This document shows positions 16,189 to 25,070 of a stretch of 64,000 nt of DNA, piece after piece (position 1 is the first letter of the stretch; each line of letters opens with the position of its first letter). The DNA lies in the NCBI RefSeq assembly GCF_003762905.1, contig NZ_RJKS01000002.1, forward strand, positions 294,039 through 358,038, in the 5' to 3' direction. The translations under genes and the position numbers were made by a program. This DNA comes from Curtobacterium sp. ZW137. Its GTDB lineage: Bacteria > Actinomycetota > Actinomycetes > Actinomycetales > Microbacteriaceae. The notes under the pieces were generated by a model. The model was not told where the DNA came from. It saw nothing but the letters and a program-made list of their open reading frames with translations, and did not search any database.

Positions 16189-16577
16189 CCGTCGCGGTGC
16201 CGGCCGGCCTGGAACGGGCGCCCGGGGGTCGTGTCCTCCAGCGTCGTCACCCGGCCGGCCAGCACCCCGACCGACTGCTCGATCGCTTCGGCCTTGTCGT
16301 AGACCCGGCCCAGCGACTCCTGCATGGTCGCGATCATCCGGAGCGCGGTGTCGAGCTTCCCGCTGTTCTCCTCGTGGCGCTCGTCGGACTCGACCCGGAG
16401 GTTCGTCTTGTGGTCGTTCTTGACCTCGTGCTTCACCACGCCCAGGTCCTCGCCCAGCGCCCGGAACCGCTTCCGGAGGTACAGGAACACGAGCACCGCG
16501 AGCACGACGGCGAAGATCACGAGGGCGACCCACCGGCTGAAGGGGTCGTCCACGAGCTTCCCGACGACGTCCCACAT
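16185..16577 (-). CDS. DUF2746-like small membrane protein (holin-like position)
   Basis: 130 aa: a short N-terminus, one strong transmembrane helix at about 16-35 (WVALVIFAVVLAVLVFLYLR), then a long charged, coiled-coil-like cytoplasmic tail. This is the architecture of DUF2746 phage proteins, which sit near lysis and tail genes in actinophages and are often suspected holins or lysis helpers. Last gene of the leftward operon. No endolysin lies beside it, so a lysis role is speculative. Confidence 0.7.
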   Translation of the reverse strand: MWDVVGKLVDDPFSRWVALVIFAVVLAVLVFLYLRKRFRALGEDLGVVKHEVKNDHKTNLRVESDERHEENSGKLDTALRMIATMQESLGRVYDKAEAIEQSVGVLAGRVTTLEDTTPGRPFQAGRHRDG

Positions 16578-16579
16578 GG

Positions 16580-17197
16580 TCACAGCTCGTCCACCCACAC
16601 GACGTCGAACGTCAGGTCGAAGGCCCAGTGCCCGAGGGTGACGGTGTTGCTGTCCACGTTCTCCTGCATCGTGTAGCACCGGAGGAGGTCGCCCGCGTTC
16701 AGCGGCACGAGGAGCCGCTGCGCGTTCACAGCCGTGTTGATGCTGTAGCCGGTCGTCGGCCGGTCGCCGCCCCACGCGTCGGCGGCGATCGTGGCCGTCG
16801 TGTCCACGCTGGTCGAGTTGCGAGTGACCTCCGCCTCCGCCTTCGCGAAGTCGTTCGAGCGGTACATCGCGTGCAGAAGCACCTGATAGACCCCGGCGCG
16901 CGGGATCGTGAGCACGCCGCCGCTCCAGGTGAACCCGCCGACGTTCTTCGTCGGGCTCGCCCACGCGCCCGCGGTGAGCTGCGTCCAGGTCGCGTGCGCG
17001 ATGTTCTGCCCGTTGGTCGAGCGGGTGACGGCGAACTTGGGGGTCTTGATCGCCGCCTTCTCCAGGGCGGTCAGCCGGGTCCGGTCCGCGGCGATGTCGT
17101 CCCCGCGCTGGTTCAGGGCCACGTCCATGTCCGTCACGAGGAGCGAGTCCGCGTACGTCTTCAGCCCAGCCGCGCCAGCGGCGTCTCCTACTGCCAT
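16580..17197 (-). CDS. Tail tip / receptor-binding protein with C1q-like C-terminal domain
   Basis: 205 aa. An N-terminal helical stretch (residues 1-50, LKTYADSLLVTDMDVALNQRGDDI) would form a trimeric stalk; from ~80 to the end the sequence is beta-rich with GVYQVLLHAMYRS and LNAGDLLRCYTMQ, resembling the C1q/TNF-like head domains of phage fibre tips. It lies at the end of the tail module, where receptor-binding proteins are expected. Assignment by composition and position. Confidence 0.65.
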   Translation of the reverse strand: MAVGDAAGAAGLKTYADSLLVTDMDVALNQRGDDIAADRTRLTALEKAAIKTPKFAVTRSTNGQNIAHATWTQLTAGAWASPTKNVGGFTWSGGVLTIPRAGVYQVLLHAMYRSNDFAKAEAEVTRNSTSVDTTATIAADAWGGDRPTTGYSINTAVNAQRLLVPLNAGDLLRCYTMQENVDSNTVTLGHWAFDLTFDVVWVDEL

Positions 17198-17206
17198 GAT
17201 CTGCTC

Positions 17207-18952
17207 CTAGTTCGTGTAGCCGGCGATGGTGGTCGTGGGGCCGACCGAGCCGATGGTCTGTCCTGCCGGGGCGTTCCCGATCGAGCCCGACGTGACGGCG
17301 ATGAGGGCCTTCGTCGTGACGGTCATCTCGTCTGCGCCGAGGTCCCACGTGATCGCGTCCACGTAGCCGGTCTGCACGCCGCCGTCGAGCGTGGTGATCA
17401 CCGCGTCCTGCCCGGGCCGCGCGTTCACGTCGATCGCGCCGACGACGACGAGCTGACGGGTGCGCGCCTTCAGCCGACCGAGGAGGTAGGCCGCGCGGCC
17501 GGCGCCCGGGAACGGGGTGTCGGTCAGCTCCAGGACGTAGGGCTTCGTGAACCCGGCCGGCGCTGCGATGTCCGAGGCGGTCTTCGTCGCCCCGGTGATC
17601 GAGTCCTCCCACGTGTACCGGAGCACGACGGCGTCCGCGAAGAGCGGGAGGTCGTCGGTCTGCGAGGCGGTCCGGCTCACGAGGTCCGTCGCCCGGTACA
17701 GGTTGTAGCCGTAGGCCACGCGGGTCTGCTGCGACACGTCCCGGTAGCCGTTGTCCGCGAGCTTCCACGCGCCGCCGATGTCTTGGAAGAGCCGGAGCCC
17801 GACGGTCTGGAGGATCGGCTGCAGGAACTCCATCGCGTTCGTCCCGGGCTGCCAGACGAGCGTGTCCGCCTCGCGCTGCACGAGGGCGGTCCGGGTCGAG
17901 GAGGACAGGCCGGCGTCCCCGTCCCAGTCGTAGCGGTACTCCGCCGTGTCCGGGGTGTCGCCGTCGAAGTAGACCAGGGCGGTCCCGTTCGTGTCGGTGC
18001 CGTCGCCCTCGAAGATCGTGACCGCGTCGAAGTAGACGAGGTTGTTCGCGCTGGAGTTGGTCGCGCCGTTGATCAGCCGGACCGTCGAGGACTCGGCCAG
18101 CGCGGGCACGGTCCAGGTCATCGTCAGCACGCTCGTCGTGTTCAGGGTGTTCGTCCCAGCGTTCGAACGCGCCACGATCCGGGTCACGCCGCTCAGGGTC
18201 GCCGTCGCCTGGAGCTTCAGCGCGTCCCCGTTCAGGGTGCCGGTGAGCGCGACCCCGACGCGGAGGTAGGCCTGCATCGTGTAGGTCTGCCCGGGCGTGA
18301 GGTTGAGCGCGAGCGAGGCGTAGGAGCCCGTGGCCGTGCTGTTCGGGGTGATCCGGAGCGAGTAGGTGCCGGTCTGCTTCCACGTCGTGACCTGCGCGAG
18401 GGTGCACGCGACCGCCGTCCACTGCCCGCTCGAGACCTCGAAGTTGCCGTTCGGCATGAGGTTCTGCGCGTCGGCGTAGGTCTTGAACGGGACGTCCACG
18501 CCGGACACGACGGTCGCCGTCGTCGTCGCGCCGAGAGCCACGGTCAGCACTCGGTTCACGATCGCCCGGACGGACGCCTGGTACGTGCTCGCGACGAGGC
18601 TCTGCGGGCTCGCGGGGCTGTAGTCCTGAAGGCGCGCCTCGTCGTTCGCGATGTTCAGGCCGACCTCGCCGCTCTCGGCCACGATCTGCCGCGCGGTGAG
18701 GTTCAGGGTCATGGTCACCGTGCCCGACGCGTCACCGCCCTGCACAGCGGTCAGCGTGACCGTGCGCCGCGGCGTGGCCGTCGGGTCGATCAGCGCCATG
18801 ATCGTCAGGCCCGGGTGCGCGATTGTCAGGGTCGCGGAGACGTACGGGCTGAACCCCTCGTCCACGGTGATCGAGGCGGTCTTCACGTCGAGCGGGTACT
18901 TCGCGGCCCCGACGTTCAGGACCGCGGTCGGGGTCAGGGTCCGGACAGTCAC
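17207..18952 (-). CDS. Minor tail protein with carbohydrate-binding-like insert
   Basis: 581 aa. The N-terminal and C-terminal parts resemble baseplate/tail-hub proteins of small siphophages (VDEGFSPYVSATLTIAHP at the start; DAITWDLGADEMTVTTKAL near the end). Between ~160 and 290 lies a jelly-roll-like module starting NLMPNGNFEVSSGQW, with YSLRITPNSTATGSYASLALNLTPGQTYTM, like CBM4/9-type domains. It starts with a GTG overlapping the upstream gene stop (GTGA). Probably part of the tail tip that contacts the cell surface. Confidence 0.75.
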   Translation of the reverse strand: MTVRTLTPTAVLNVGAAKYPLDVKTASITVDEGFSPYVSATLTIAHPGLTIMALIDPTATPRRTVTLTAVQGGDASGTVTMTLNLTARQIVAESGEVGLNIANDEARLQDYSPASPQSLVASTYQASVRAIVNRVLTVALGATTTATVVSGVDVPFKTYADAQNLMPNGNFEVSSGQWTAVACTLAQVTTWKQTGTYSLRITPNSTATGSYASLALNLTPGQTYTMQAYLRVGVALTGTLNGDALKLQATATLSGVTRIVARSNAGTNTLNTTSVLTMTWTVPALAESSTVRLINGATNSSANNLVYFDAVTIFEGDGTDTNGTALVYFDGDTPDTAEYRYDWDGDAGLSSSTRTALVQREADTLVWQPGTNAMEFLQPILQTVGLRLFQDIGGAWKLADNGYRDVSQQTRVAYGYNLYRATDLVSRTASQTDDLPLFADAVVLRYTWEDSITGATKTASDIAAPAGFTKPYVLELTDTPFPGAGRAAYLLGRLKARTRQLVVVGAIDVNARPGQDAVITTLDGGVQTGYVDAITWDLGADEMTVTTKALIAVTSGSIGNAPAGQTIGSVGPTTTIAGYTN

Positions 18953-19908
18953 TGGACCTCCATGTACGAGAAGGTGACGGCCCACACGGTCCGGGCCGGG
19001 GCGTCCTGCTGAATCGTGATCTGCCCGTTCGCCAGGAACCGCATCGTCGGGAACGAGGTCGAGTCGTCGGAGAAGAGAACGACCGTCGTGCCGGTGAGCA
19101 TCGTGTAGAGCGCGACCGCGTCGTCCTCGCTCTCGAAGATCGCCGCCATCGTCCCGGAGCGGGGTCCGGCCGGCTGCACGGTGACGTCCGGCCACGGGTT
19201 GCCGAGCACTTCGTGCACGATGTGCCGGGTCGTCGCGCTCGCGTTCCACTGCGTCACGAGGCGCGGGGTCACCTGCGGGTAGACGTACGTCGTTGGCGTG
19301 CTGCCGTCGAAGTAGTCGAGCGCGGTGTCGCCGGCCTGGAAGATCACGTCATCGACGTAGATCACTTCCGCGACGGTGGCCTTCGTGCTCTGCGAGTTGA
19401 GGAGCGCGAAGCTGATCTTCACGGCATTCGCCGGCACCACGAGGGCGACGGACACGCGCGTCCAGTCGGTCGCGGTCGTGAGCTGCGTCGGGGCGAACTG
19501 CGACGACACGTAGGTGGTGTTCGCGTCGTAGTAGCTCACGACCGTCGTGTACGTCGCGGTGAGGTCGGCCGGGACCATCGCCCAGTAGCTCAGCGTGTAG
19601 GCCTGCCCCGGCGTGACCGGAGGCATCGTCCCGCTGTACGAGAGACCCAGCGCCTGCGTTCCGACCGGCGCCACGAACTTCGCGGACGCGGTGCCGGAAT
19701 GGAGGACAGTGGTGTCGCGCGTCGTCGTGCCGTAGCCGGCAGACGTGCTCCAGTAGGTCAGGTTCGCCTCGAAGCCCGGGTTCAGGATCTGGTTCCGACG
19801 CGTCTCGACGCCGTCGGTGTACTCGATCGACGCCGAGGCATTCGCCGCGCCGGCCCATGCGTGCGTGATCGAGCTGATCGCCTCGCTGCTGGTGAAGCTG
19901 CTGCTCAC
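18949..19908 (-). CDS. Minor tail (distal tail-type) protein with carbohydrate-binding-like module
   Basis: 319 aa, immediately after the tape measure gene (GTGA overlap), the usual place for a distal tail protein. Residues ~40-190 form a second carbohydrate-binding-like module (QILNPGFEANLTYWSTSAGYG, then TPGQAYTLSYWAMVP), related in pattern to the one in the next gene; the C-terminal ~90 residues (GTMAAIFESEDDAVALYTML) look like the Dit/tail-hub core. Probable role: attaching the tail tip to the tube and binding glycans. Confidence 0.72.
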   Translation of the reverse strand: MSSSFTSSEAISSITHAWAGAANASASIEYTDGVETRRNQILNPGFEANLTYWSTSAGYGTTTRDTTVLHSGTASAKFVAPVGTQALGLSYSGTMPPVTPGQAYTLSYWAMVPADLTATYTTVVSYYDANTTYVSSQFAPTQLTTATDWTRVSVALVVPANAVKISFALLNSQSTKATVAEVIYVDDVIFQAGDTALDYFDGSTPTTYVYPQVTPRLVTQWNASATTRHIVHEVLGNPWPDVTVQPAGPRSGTMAAIFESEDDAVALYTMLTGTTVVLFSDDSTSFPTMRFLANGQITIQQDAPARTVWAVTFSYMEVQ

Positions 19909-21455
19909 GGCACACCCATTCCCTGGCGAGTCCCGCCCATGTTGTCGGTGTAGACGCGGATGTGCGCCTCTCGAAGTCGGGTCGCGTAGGCCATGTCCGC
20001 GTTGAACGCGGAGAGGTCCGCGGTCACGTTGACGGTCTTGCTCGCGGGGCTCGCGTTGAGCTGGCCCTGGAGGCTGTTGTTGTAGGACGTGCCGCTCGTG
20101 CTGCCGAGCTTGTCCCACACATCCGCGGTCGCCTTCTGCTGCGCGAGCGGAGCCTTCACGAAGGCAGCGATAGCCGGCGCCGCGTCCGGGCCCAGGCTCT
20201 CGACGTACTGGAGCGCCTGCGAGGAGAGCGTCTGCGAGAGCGTGACCATGTTCGACTGGTAGCTCTGAATCGCCTCGAACTGGGTCTTCGCGTTGTCGGT
20301 GTACGCCTGGAGGTTGAACTTCCCGTCCTTGACGTAGTCCTCGATCGAGGAGCCGGCCTGCGCGTAGGCGTCCTGCACCCCGTCGGCGTAGTTCTGCGTC
20401 GCCTCCGCGGCCTGCTGGAGCGCCGGACCGCCGGCCTCCGCGAAGTTCTTCTGCTCGGTCGCGGCGTCCTTGGACGCCTTCTGCGCCTGCCGGAGGTACG
20501 CGATGTAGTCGTCCAGCGCCTTCGTGCGGTTGTTCGAGCTGGAGCCGAGCGCGTCGTCGGCCTCCAGGATCGCCTGCCCGCTCTGCTGCCACGCGGTCTT
20601 CTGCTCCTCGGCGCGCTTGATCTGCTTGGCGATCGCGTCGGTGTGGCCGGCCGCGGCCTGCGCGAGGTCCTTGTAGGACTCGCCGGAGCGCTCGGCCGCG
20701 GCGCGGAGGTCCTTCAGTGAGGTCGACCCGTCATCGGTCGTCGTCGCCATGTCCTTCAGCGCGTCCCCGATGTGCGCGAGGCTCGCGGACCCGGTGCGGC
20801 CGGTCTCGATCAGGTCGGTCGCGAGGTCGCTCACGCGCTGGCGGAAGACCTCCTCGTCCTCGCCCGCGCTCTGGATCGCGGCGCCGATGAGGCCCACGCC
20901 GACCGCCGCGAGTGCACCGGCCGCGAGGCCGATCGGACCGAGGTCCGCGACGACGCCGCCGAGCGTGCCCTGCACGAGGTCCACAACGGACTGCATGTCG
21001 CCGGTGAACGAGGAGGAGACCTCGGAGAGGTTCGCCTTCGCCTCGTCCTTGAACGTGCTGACGGACTCGCCGGCCTCGTGCGTGCCCTTCCGGACGTCGT
21101 CCGAGAGGTTCGTCCCGATGCCGCCCTTGCCGTCGGTGCGGGCCATGTCGCGGACGCTCTGCTTGAACGTCTTCTCCAGGGCCTTGACCGAGTCCTCGGC
21201 CTGCTCCGTCCCGTGGTCGACGCCGTCCGCGAGGTCGGTGCCGAGCTTCCGGGACTGCCGGTCGACGTCGCTTGCGGCGTCCCGGACGGCGTCGGGGATG
21301 TCGTCCAGCGAGCGCGCGGCCTCGCGGCTGCTGCGCGCCGAGTCTCGAGCGAGGTCGTCCAGGGTGTCACCGATCGAGTCGATCGCGTCCCCGGTCCGCT
21401 TCGCCTCGCGGATCGCGTCGGAGGCGTTCGCACCGATCTTGATGTTGATCGCCAC
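19905..21455 (-). CDS. Tape measure protein
   Basis: 516 aa, the longest tail gene apart from the minor tail protein. It opens with MAINIKIGANASDAIREAKR, continues as long coiled-coil heptads, has a hydrophobic stretch at about 172-192 (GLAAGALAAVGVGLIGAAI) and ends in glutamine/alanine-rich helices. It sets tail length; at the usual ~1.5 angstrom per residue the tail would be near 77 nm. No lytic transglycosylase or peptidase domain was seen. Overlaps the next gene by 4 nt. Confidence 0.9.
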   Translation of the reverse strand: MAINIKIGANASDAIREAKRTGDAIDSIGDTLDDLARDSARSSREAARSLDDIPDAVRDAASDVDRQSRKLGTDLADGVDHGTEQAEDSVKALEKTFKQSVRDMARTDGKGGIGTNLSDDVRKGTHEAGESVSTFKDEAKANLSEVSSSFTGDMQSVVDLVQGTLGGVVADLGPIGLAAGALAAVGVGLIGAAIQSAGEDEEVFRQRVSDLATDLIETGRTGSASLAHIGDALKDMATTTDDGSTSLKDLRAAAERSGESYKDLAQAAAGHTDAIAKQIKRAEEQKTAWQQSGQAILEADDALGSSSNNRTKALDDYIAYLRQAQKASKDAATEQKNFAEAGGPALQQAAEATQNYADGVQDAYAQAGSSIEDYVKDGKFNLQAYTDNAKTQFEAIQSYQSNMVTLSQTLSSQALQYVESLGPDAAPAIAAFVKAPLAQQKATADVWDKLGSTSGTSYNNSLQGQLNASPASKTVNVTADLSAFNADMAYATRLREAHIRVYTDNMGGTRQGMGVP

Positions 21456-21457
21456 GG

Positions 21458-21970
21458 TCAGTCTCCCTTCACGCCTTCGGCGGCTTCTGCGATGGATCGG
21501 ACGGTGATCTGCGTCCAGAGGGCTGCGGCCCGCGGGATCATGTCCGCGGCCGACTTGTAGACGGGGCCGGCACGGCGACGGAGCGGGAGCTGCGCCTTCG
21601 TGCGGCGGGTGACCGAGAAGGCCTTCCCGCGCGAGCTGGTCGCCTGGTAGGTGGTCTTCTCGCCGCGGTTCGCGCCGAACTCAACGCCCGCGTACATCGA
21701 CTTGGGGTCGAAGCCGCGGGTCAGCCGGCGCCCGACAGTCGCCGCCTTCAGGCTGACGTTGTTCGAGGAGACCGAGGCCCGCGCCGTGTTGCCGAGCGCC
21801 ACGACCTCCAGCCGCGTGACCGACCGGCCCCGGACGGCTTCCTGCCACTCCGGGGCCAGCTCGCTCGCGGTGTACTTCCGGATCCGCTTCGCGATGGTCT
21901 GATCGATCGCCCGGAGAGCGATGAGCACCGCGCGGAGCTCGTCGCTGTTCCGGGCGTCAATCTGGAGCAT
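21458..21970 (-). CDS. Phage tail-assembly/minor protein, 170 aa
   Basis: Basic protein between the tail tube gene and the tape measure, where small siphophages encode a tail assembly chaperone or tail-completion protein. It opens MLQIDARNSDELRAVLIALRAIDQTIAKRIRKY and has many Arg/Lys residues; no domain is recognisable with certainty, though the N-terminal helix pair resembles HK97 gp10-like proteins. No programmed frameshift with a second frame was evident. The ATG overlaps the tail tube stop by 1 nt. Confidence 0.6.
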   Translation of the reverse strand: MLQIDARNSDELRAVLIALRAIDQTIAKRIRKYTASELAPEWQEAVRGRSVTRLEVVALGNTARASVSSNNVSLKAATVGRRLTRGFDPKSMYAGVEFGANRGEKTTYQATSSRGKAFSVTRRTKAQLPLRRRAGPVYKSAADMIPRAAALWTQITVRSIAEAAEGVKGD

Positions 21971-22359
21971 CAGGCGGCGGGGCTGAGGACCGGCTTGCCG
22001 TCGATCGGGAGCGACACCGTGGACTCGGCGTAGGCGTTCACGGCGCCGCCCGCGGAGCCCGGGGTGAGCGTCACGGTCGCGGTGAACGAGGGACCGCCGT
22101 CCTTCGGTGCGAACTCGACCTCGACCTCGTCGCCCTCGTGCTCGTAGAGGTAGCGCGAGAAGCCGTCGGCGCTCCAGTCCTGCCCGAAGGTCAGGTCCGC
22201 CTGCCAGTCGGCGGCGGCGGTGTTCTTCGCCGTCGCGCCGTTGAACCCGGCCCACGTCGCCGTGGCGGTGTTCGGGGTCAGCGTGCAGCTGGAGAGCTGC
22301 GCGGCGTAGTCGTGGTCCGCGACGGTGAACGTCACGTCCTTCATGAAGATGGTGGACAC
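21970..22359 (-). CDS. Major tail (tube) protein
   Basis: 129 aa, beta-rich: MKDVTFTVADHDYAAQLSSCTLTPNT, then TFGQDWSADGFSRYLYEHEGDEVEVEF and a strand-rich C-terminus. Size, composition and position after the tail terminator candidate match the tube protein of small siphophages, which polymerises as hexameric rings around the tape measure. The stop codon overlaps the next start (TGATG). Confidence 0.75.
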   Translation of the reverse strand: MSTIFMKDVTFTVADHDYAAQLSSCTLTPNTATATWAGFNGATAKNTAAADWQADLTFGQDWSADGFSRYLYEHEGDEVEVEFAPKDGGPSFTATVTLTPGSAGGAVNAYAESTVSLPIDGKPVLSPAA

Positions 22360-22362
22360 GGG

Positions 22363-22740
22363 TTACTCCTCGGAGTCGGTGCGGGTGTAGGGGACGGTGA
22401 AGGTGACGTTCCACCCGAAGGTGCCGCTCACCGCGACGGCCTCGGCCGTCTGGACTCGAAGGCCCTCGACGGAGTTGAGCGCGGCGACCGCCTCCAGGAC
22501 CTCGTCGTCCAGCGCGTCCCAGACGCGCGCGGGGTCCTTCTGCGGGTCGAGGACGGTGGCCTCGAAGGTCAGCTCGAACTCGCCCAGCGGGGTCACGGGG
22601 TGCGGCGCGATGGTCGTCGCGTGGAGCATGACGGTGACCTGCGAGAGCTGGTCGACGGAGTCGAGGTAGGGCACGAGCTTCCACGTCTTCGGCAGGAGCG
22701 GTGCGACGGCCTCGGTGATCTGTTCGCGTGCGGTCGCCAT
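22363..22740 (-). CDS. Tail terminator-like protein
   Basis: 125 aa. The N-terminus MATAREQITEAVAPLLPKTWKLVPYLDSVDQLSQVTVML and the C-terminal GWNVTFTVPYTRTDSEE follow the alpha/beta pattern of tail terminator (gpU-like) proteins that cap the tube and join it to the head. Assigned from length and gene order (connector - terminator - tube - tape measure). Its ATG abuts the connector gene (TGATG-type overlap). Confidence 0.65.
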   Translation of the reverse strand: MATAREQITEAVAPLLPKTWKLVPYLDSVDQLSQVTVMLHATTIAPHPVTPLGEFELTFEATVLDPQKDPARVWDALDDEVLEAVAALNSVEGLRVQTAEAVAVSGTFGWNVTFTVPYTRTDSEE

Positions 22741-23345
22741 CAGAAGATCGCCCCGATCGCGCGCTTGGGACGGAGGAGGTTCTTCACGGTCCAGTCCATC
22801 GGGAACACGGTGACCGTGAGGTCACCGCCGCCGAGCGCGCCGTCGGAGTTGACGTGCCCGCTGTTCCACAGGGCGCGAGCCTGCATCAGCTGCGCCTGCC
22901 GGTAGCGGGCCGGCACGATGTCCACGGCCGGCGCGAACGCGAGGCACTGGTCCTTCGCGGACTCCAGCACGGCGAAGAGCGCCGGGTCGCCCACCGGGGC
23001 GTCCCGCCAGTCGTCGCGCGCGGAGTCGAGTGTGTGCCAGCCGTCCGGCGCCTCCACGACGACGGGCTCCGTCGCGATGGTCTCGGAGCGGAGCGTGTCG
23101 CCCGTGCCGGTCGTGAGCACGACGCGGACCTCGTGGAGGCCGGCGACGGTGAACGGGCTGGTCGCGCCGAACGGCGCGTGGAGCACGCCGTCGCCCAGCA
23201 CCGGCAGCACGCCGAAGTCCACGGCCACCGTGCCGTCCGGCTTGTAGAGCTTGGCGCTCGCGGTGCCGTAGAGCGAGGAGGGGCCAGCCTCGCTCACGTC
23301 GACCTCCAGCGCATCGGCCGGGTGGTCTCCGATCACGTAGTGCAT
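22740..23345 (-). CDS. Head-tail connector protein with extra N-terminal beta domain
   Basis: 201 aa. The C-terminal ~95 residues (DDWRDAPVGDPALFAVLESAKDQCLAFAP, then PARYRQAQLMQARALWN) match the helical gp6/gp15-type head-tail adaptor that follows the capsid gene in siphophages. The first ~100 residues form a beta-sandwich-like domain (GPSSLYGTASAKLYKPDG; GLHEVRVVLTT), an unusual addition that might decorate the neck or help binding. Separated by 34 bp from the capsid gene. Confidence 0.68.
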   Translation of the reverse strand: MHYVIGDHPADALEVDVSEAGPSSLYGTASAKLYKPDGTVAVDFGVLPVLGDGVLHAPFGATSPFTVAGLHEVRVVLTTGTGDTLRSETIATEPVVVEAPDGWHTLDSARDDWRDAPVGDPALFAVLESAKDQCLAFAPAVDIVPARYRQAQLMQARALWNSGHVNSDGALGGGDLTVTVFPMDWTVKNLLRPKRAIGAIF

Positions 23346-23379
23346 GTCCCCTCCTCTCTCAGTCGGTGCGCGGTGCGCG

Positions 23380-25068
23380 TCAGGCGGTGTACGGGCTGAC
23401 GAGCTGGAGCGCGTCGGCCTTGTTCACGAGGACGCCGGCGTAGCCGTAGAGGCCGGAGTCGATGCCGCCGTTGGCGACGTCGAGGGCGTCCACGCGGATC
23501 GGGGCACCCGGCAGCTCGTAGACCGTCGCGGCCTCACGAGCGCCGACGAGGACCTGGCCCGCGCCGAGCTTGTTCGTCGCGCGGATGGTGAACGAGTCCA
23601 GCTCGCCCTCCTGCCCGGTGAGCGACAGGCTCGCGTTCAGGTAGCCGAGGACGTCCTGCTGCGGGGTCTTCGCGATCTGCTTCCACAGACCGGTCTCCAC
23701 GAGCGCGAAGGTCGGGGTCGCGTTGGCCTCGACCACGGCGGCGGCGCCGTCGATGATCGCGGAGAAGCCGGCGCCGATCGAGAGGCCGGCCGGGTTGTCG
23801 GCCTCCATCGCGGTCGCCTCGTCCAGGATCGCGTCGAGCACGATCGTCTCGTCGGCCCACTGCGCGTAGGACTCGGCCATCGCGGCGTAGTACGCCTCGA
23901 AGAACGAGAGGTCACCGAACGCGCGGAGGTCCTGGAACTCTCGAGCGATGTCGTGCGCCCCGGCGAACCGGGAGGCGGTGCCGGTGACGGCCTGGAACTT
24001 CGGAGCGTTCGAGGGGACCGCGGACTTGTTGCCGGCCCAGGTGCCACCGGTCGGCTTCGTGAGCCACTTGTAGCCCTTGAAGTCGAGGGCGTTCAGGTCG
24101 GCGTGACCGAAGAGCGGCAGGAACTTCTGGAAGTAGCTGTTCCCGTCCCAGACCTCACCGATCCACGTCGGGAGCGCGATGCCGGTGGTGAGGCCACCGG
24201 TGCCGTCGTACTTGACGTCCGAGAGCGCCGCGAAGAGCGAGTGCTCGGGCGTACCCATCGCCTCGCCCAGCGAGGCCATGAGGGTCTGGTCGCCGCGGAG
24301 CGTGCCGCTGCGGCGGGCGCTCATGAGGGCGAAGACCTGCGACTTGGACAGGCCCTTCTTCTCGGTGGGAGCCGCTGCGTTCAGCGTCCCCGGGACGGTT
24401 GCGTTCGGCACGTCGGCCTCCTGGTTGGTGTCGTCCGGCTGTACCGGCGGGGTGACCGCGACGGTGGTCGTCGTGGTGGTCTCGGTGACCGTGCCGTCGG
24501 CAGCGGTCTCGGTCTTCTTGGTCGTCACGGTCTTCGTGGCGTTGCCCTGCTCGTCCACGGAGGTGTCCTCGGTGGTCGTCGCGTCGGTCTCGTCGGGCGT
24601 CAGGGGCTCGACGTCCTCGGGCAGCTCGCCCGCGTCCGCGGCCATGAGCGCTGCGCCGGGGAACGCGCCCTTCTCCACGACGGACGCACCGAAGATGCGG
24701 CCCGCGAGCGCCTTGCCGGCGCGGAGGACGATGCCCTTCGCCTCGACGGAGAGGTTCGTGCGCGAGCCGGCGCGGAAGTCGGTGAGGGCCTGGTCGCCCT
24801 CGTCGGTGTCCGCGAAGCGGAACGTGCCGTGGATGCCGTCCGAGTGCTCTGCGAGGAGCGTGGCGCGGCCGACGGGGGTCTCCCGGTCGTGCTGCACGTT
24901 CAGGGTCACGACCGAGGGGTCCTTCGGCAGCGTGAACGCGCCGGCCTCGACGGTGAACTTGCCGAGGTTCGTGTTCCCCTGGACGCCGAACGGCACGAGG
25001 AGGCCGGAGATTGTCCGGTCGTCGGCGGAGGCCTGGAGCGTCCCCGCCTCGATCAGTACGTCGGTCAT
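23380..25068 (-). CDS. Fused capsid maturation protease and major capsid protein
   Basis: 562 aa. Residues 1-~150 are a U35/S78-type prohead protease: H60 in LNVQHDRETPVGRA and S107 in NLSVEAKG are the likely catalytic pair. Residues ~155-235 are a Thr/Glu/Asp-rich linker (long TTT runs), probably the scaffold/delta region. From ~240 comes an HK97-fold major capsid protein (SLGEAMGTPEHSLFAALSDV, then GGTWAGNKSAVPSN and VNKADALQLVSPYTA at the end). Such fusions are known from very small actinophages. It lies 3 bp after portal. Confidence 0.88.
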   Translation of the reverse strand: MTDVLIEAGTLQASADDRTISGLLVPFGVQGNTNLGKFTVEAGAFTLPKDPSVVTLNVQHDRETPVGRATLLAEHSDGIHGTFRFADTDEGDQALTDFRAGSRTNLSVEAKGIVLRAGKALAGRIFGASVVEKGAFPGAALMAADAGELPEDVEPLTPDETDATTTEDTSVDEQGNATKTVTTKKTETAADGTVTETTTTTTVAVTPPVQPDDTNQEADVPNATVPGTLNAAAPTEKKGLSKSQVFALMSARRSGTLRGDQTLMASLGEAMGTPEHSLFAALSDVKYDGTGGLTTGIALPTWIGEVWDGNSYFQKFLPLFGHADLNALDFKGYKWLTKPTGGTWAGNKSAVPSNAPKFQAVTGTASRFAGAHDIAREFQDLRAFGDLSFFEAYYAAMAESYAQWADETIVLDAILDEATAMEADNPAGLSIGAGFSAIIDGAAAVVEANATPTFALVETGLWKQIAKTPQQDVLGYLNASLSLTGQEGELDSFTIRATNKLGAGQVLVGAREAATVYELPGAPIRVDALDVANGGIDSGLYGYAGVLVNKADALQLVSPYTA

Positions 25069-25070
25069 GG

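Noticed and set aside
21458..22359. Programmed -1/+1 frameshift between tail assembly genes as in many siphophages
   Set aside because: No slippery heptamer with an overlapping second frame was seen; the genes simply overlap by 1 nt.
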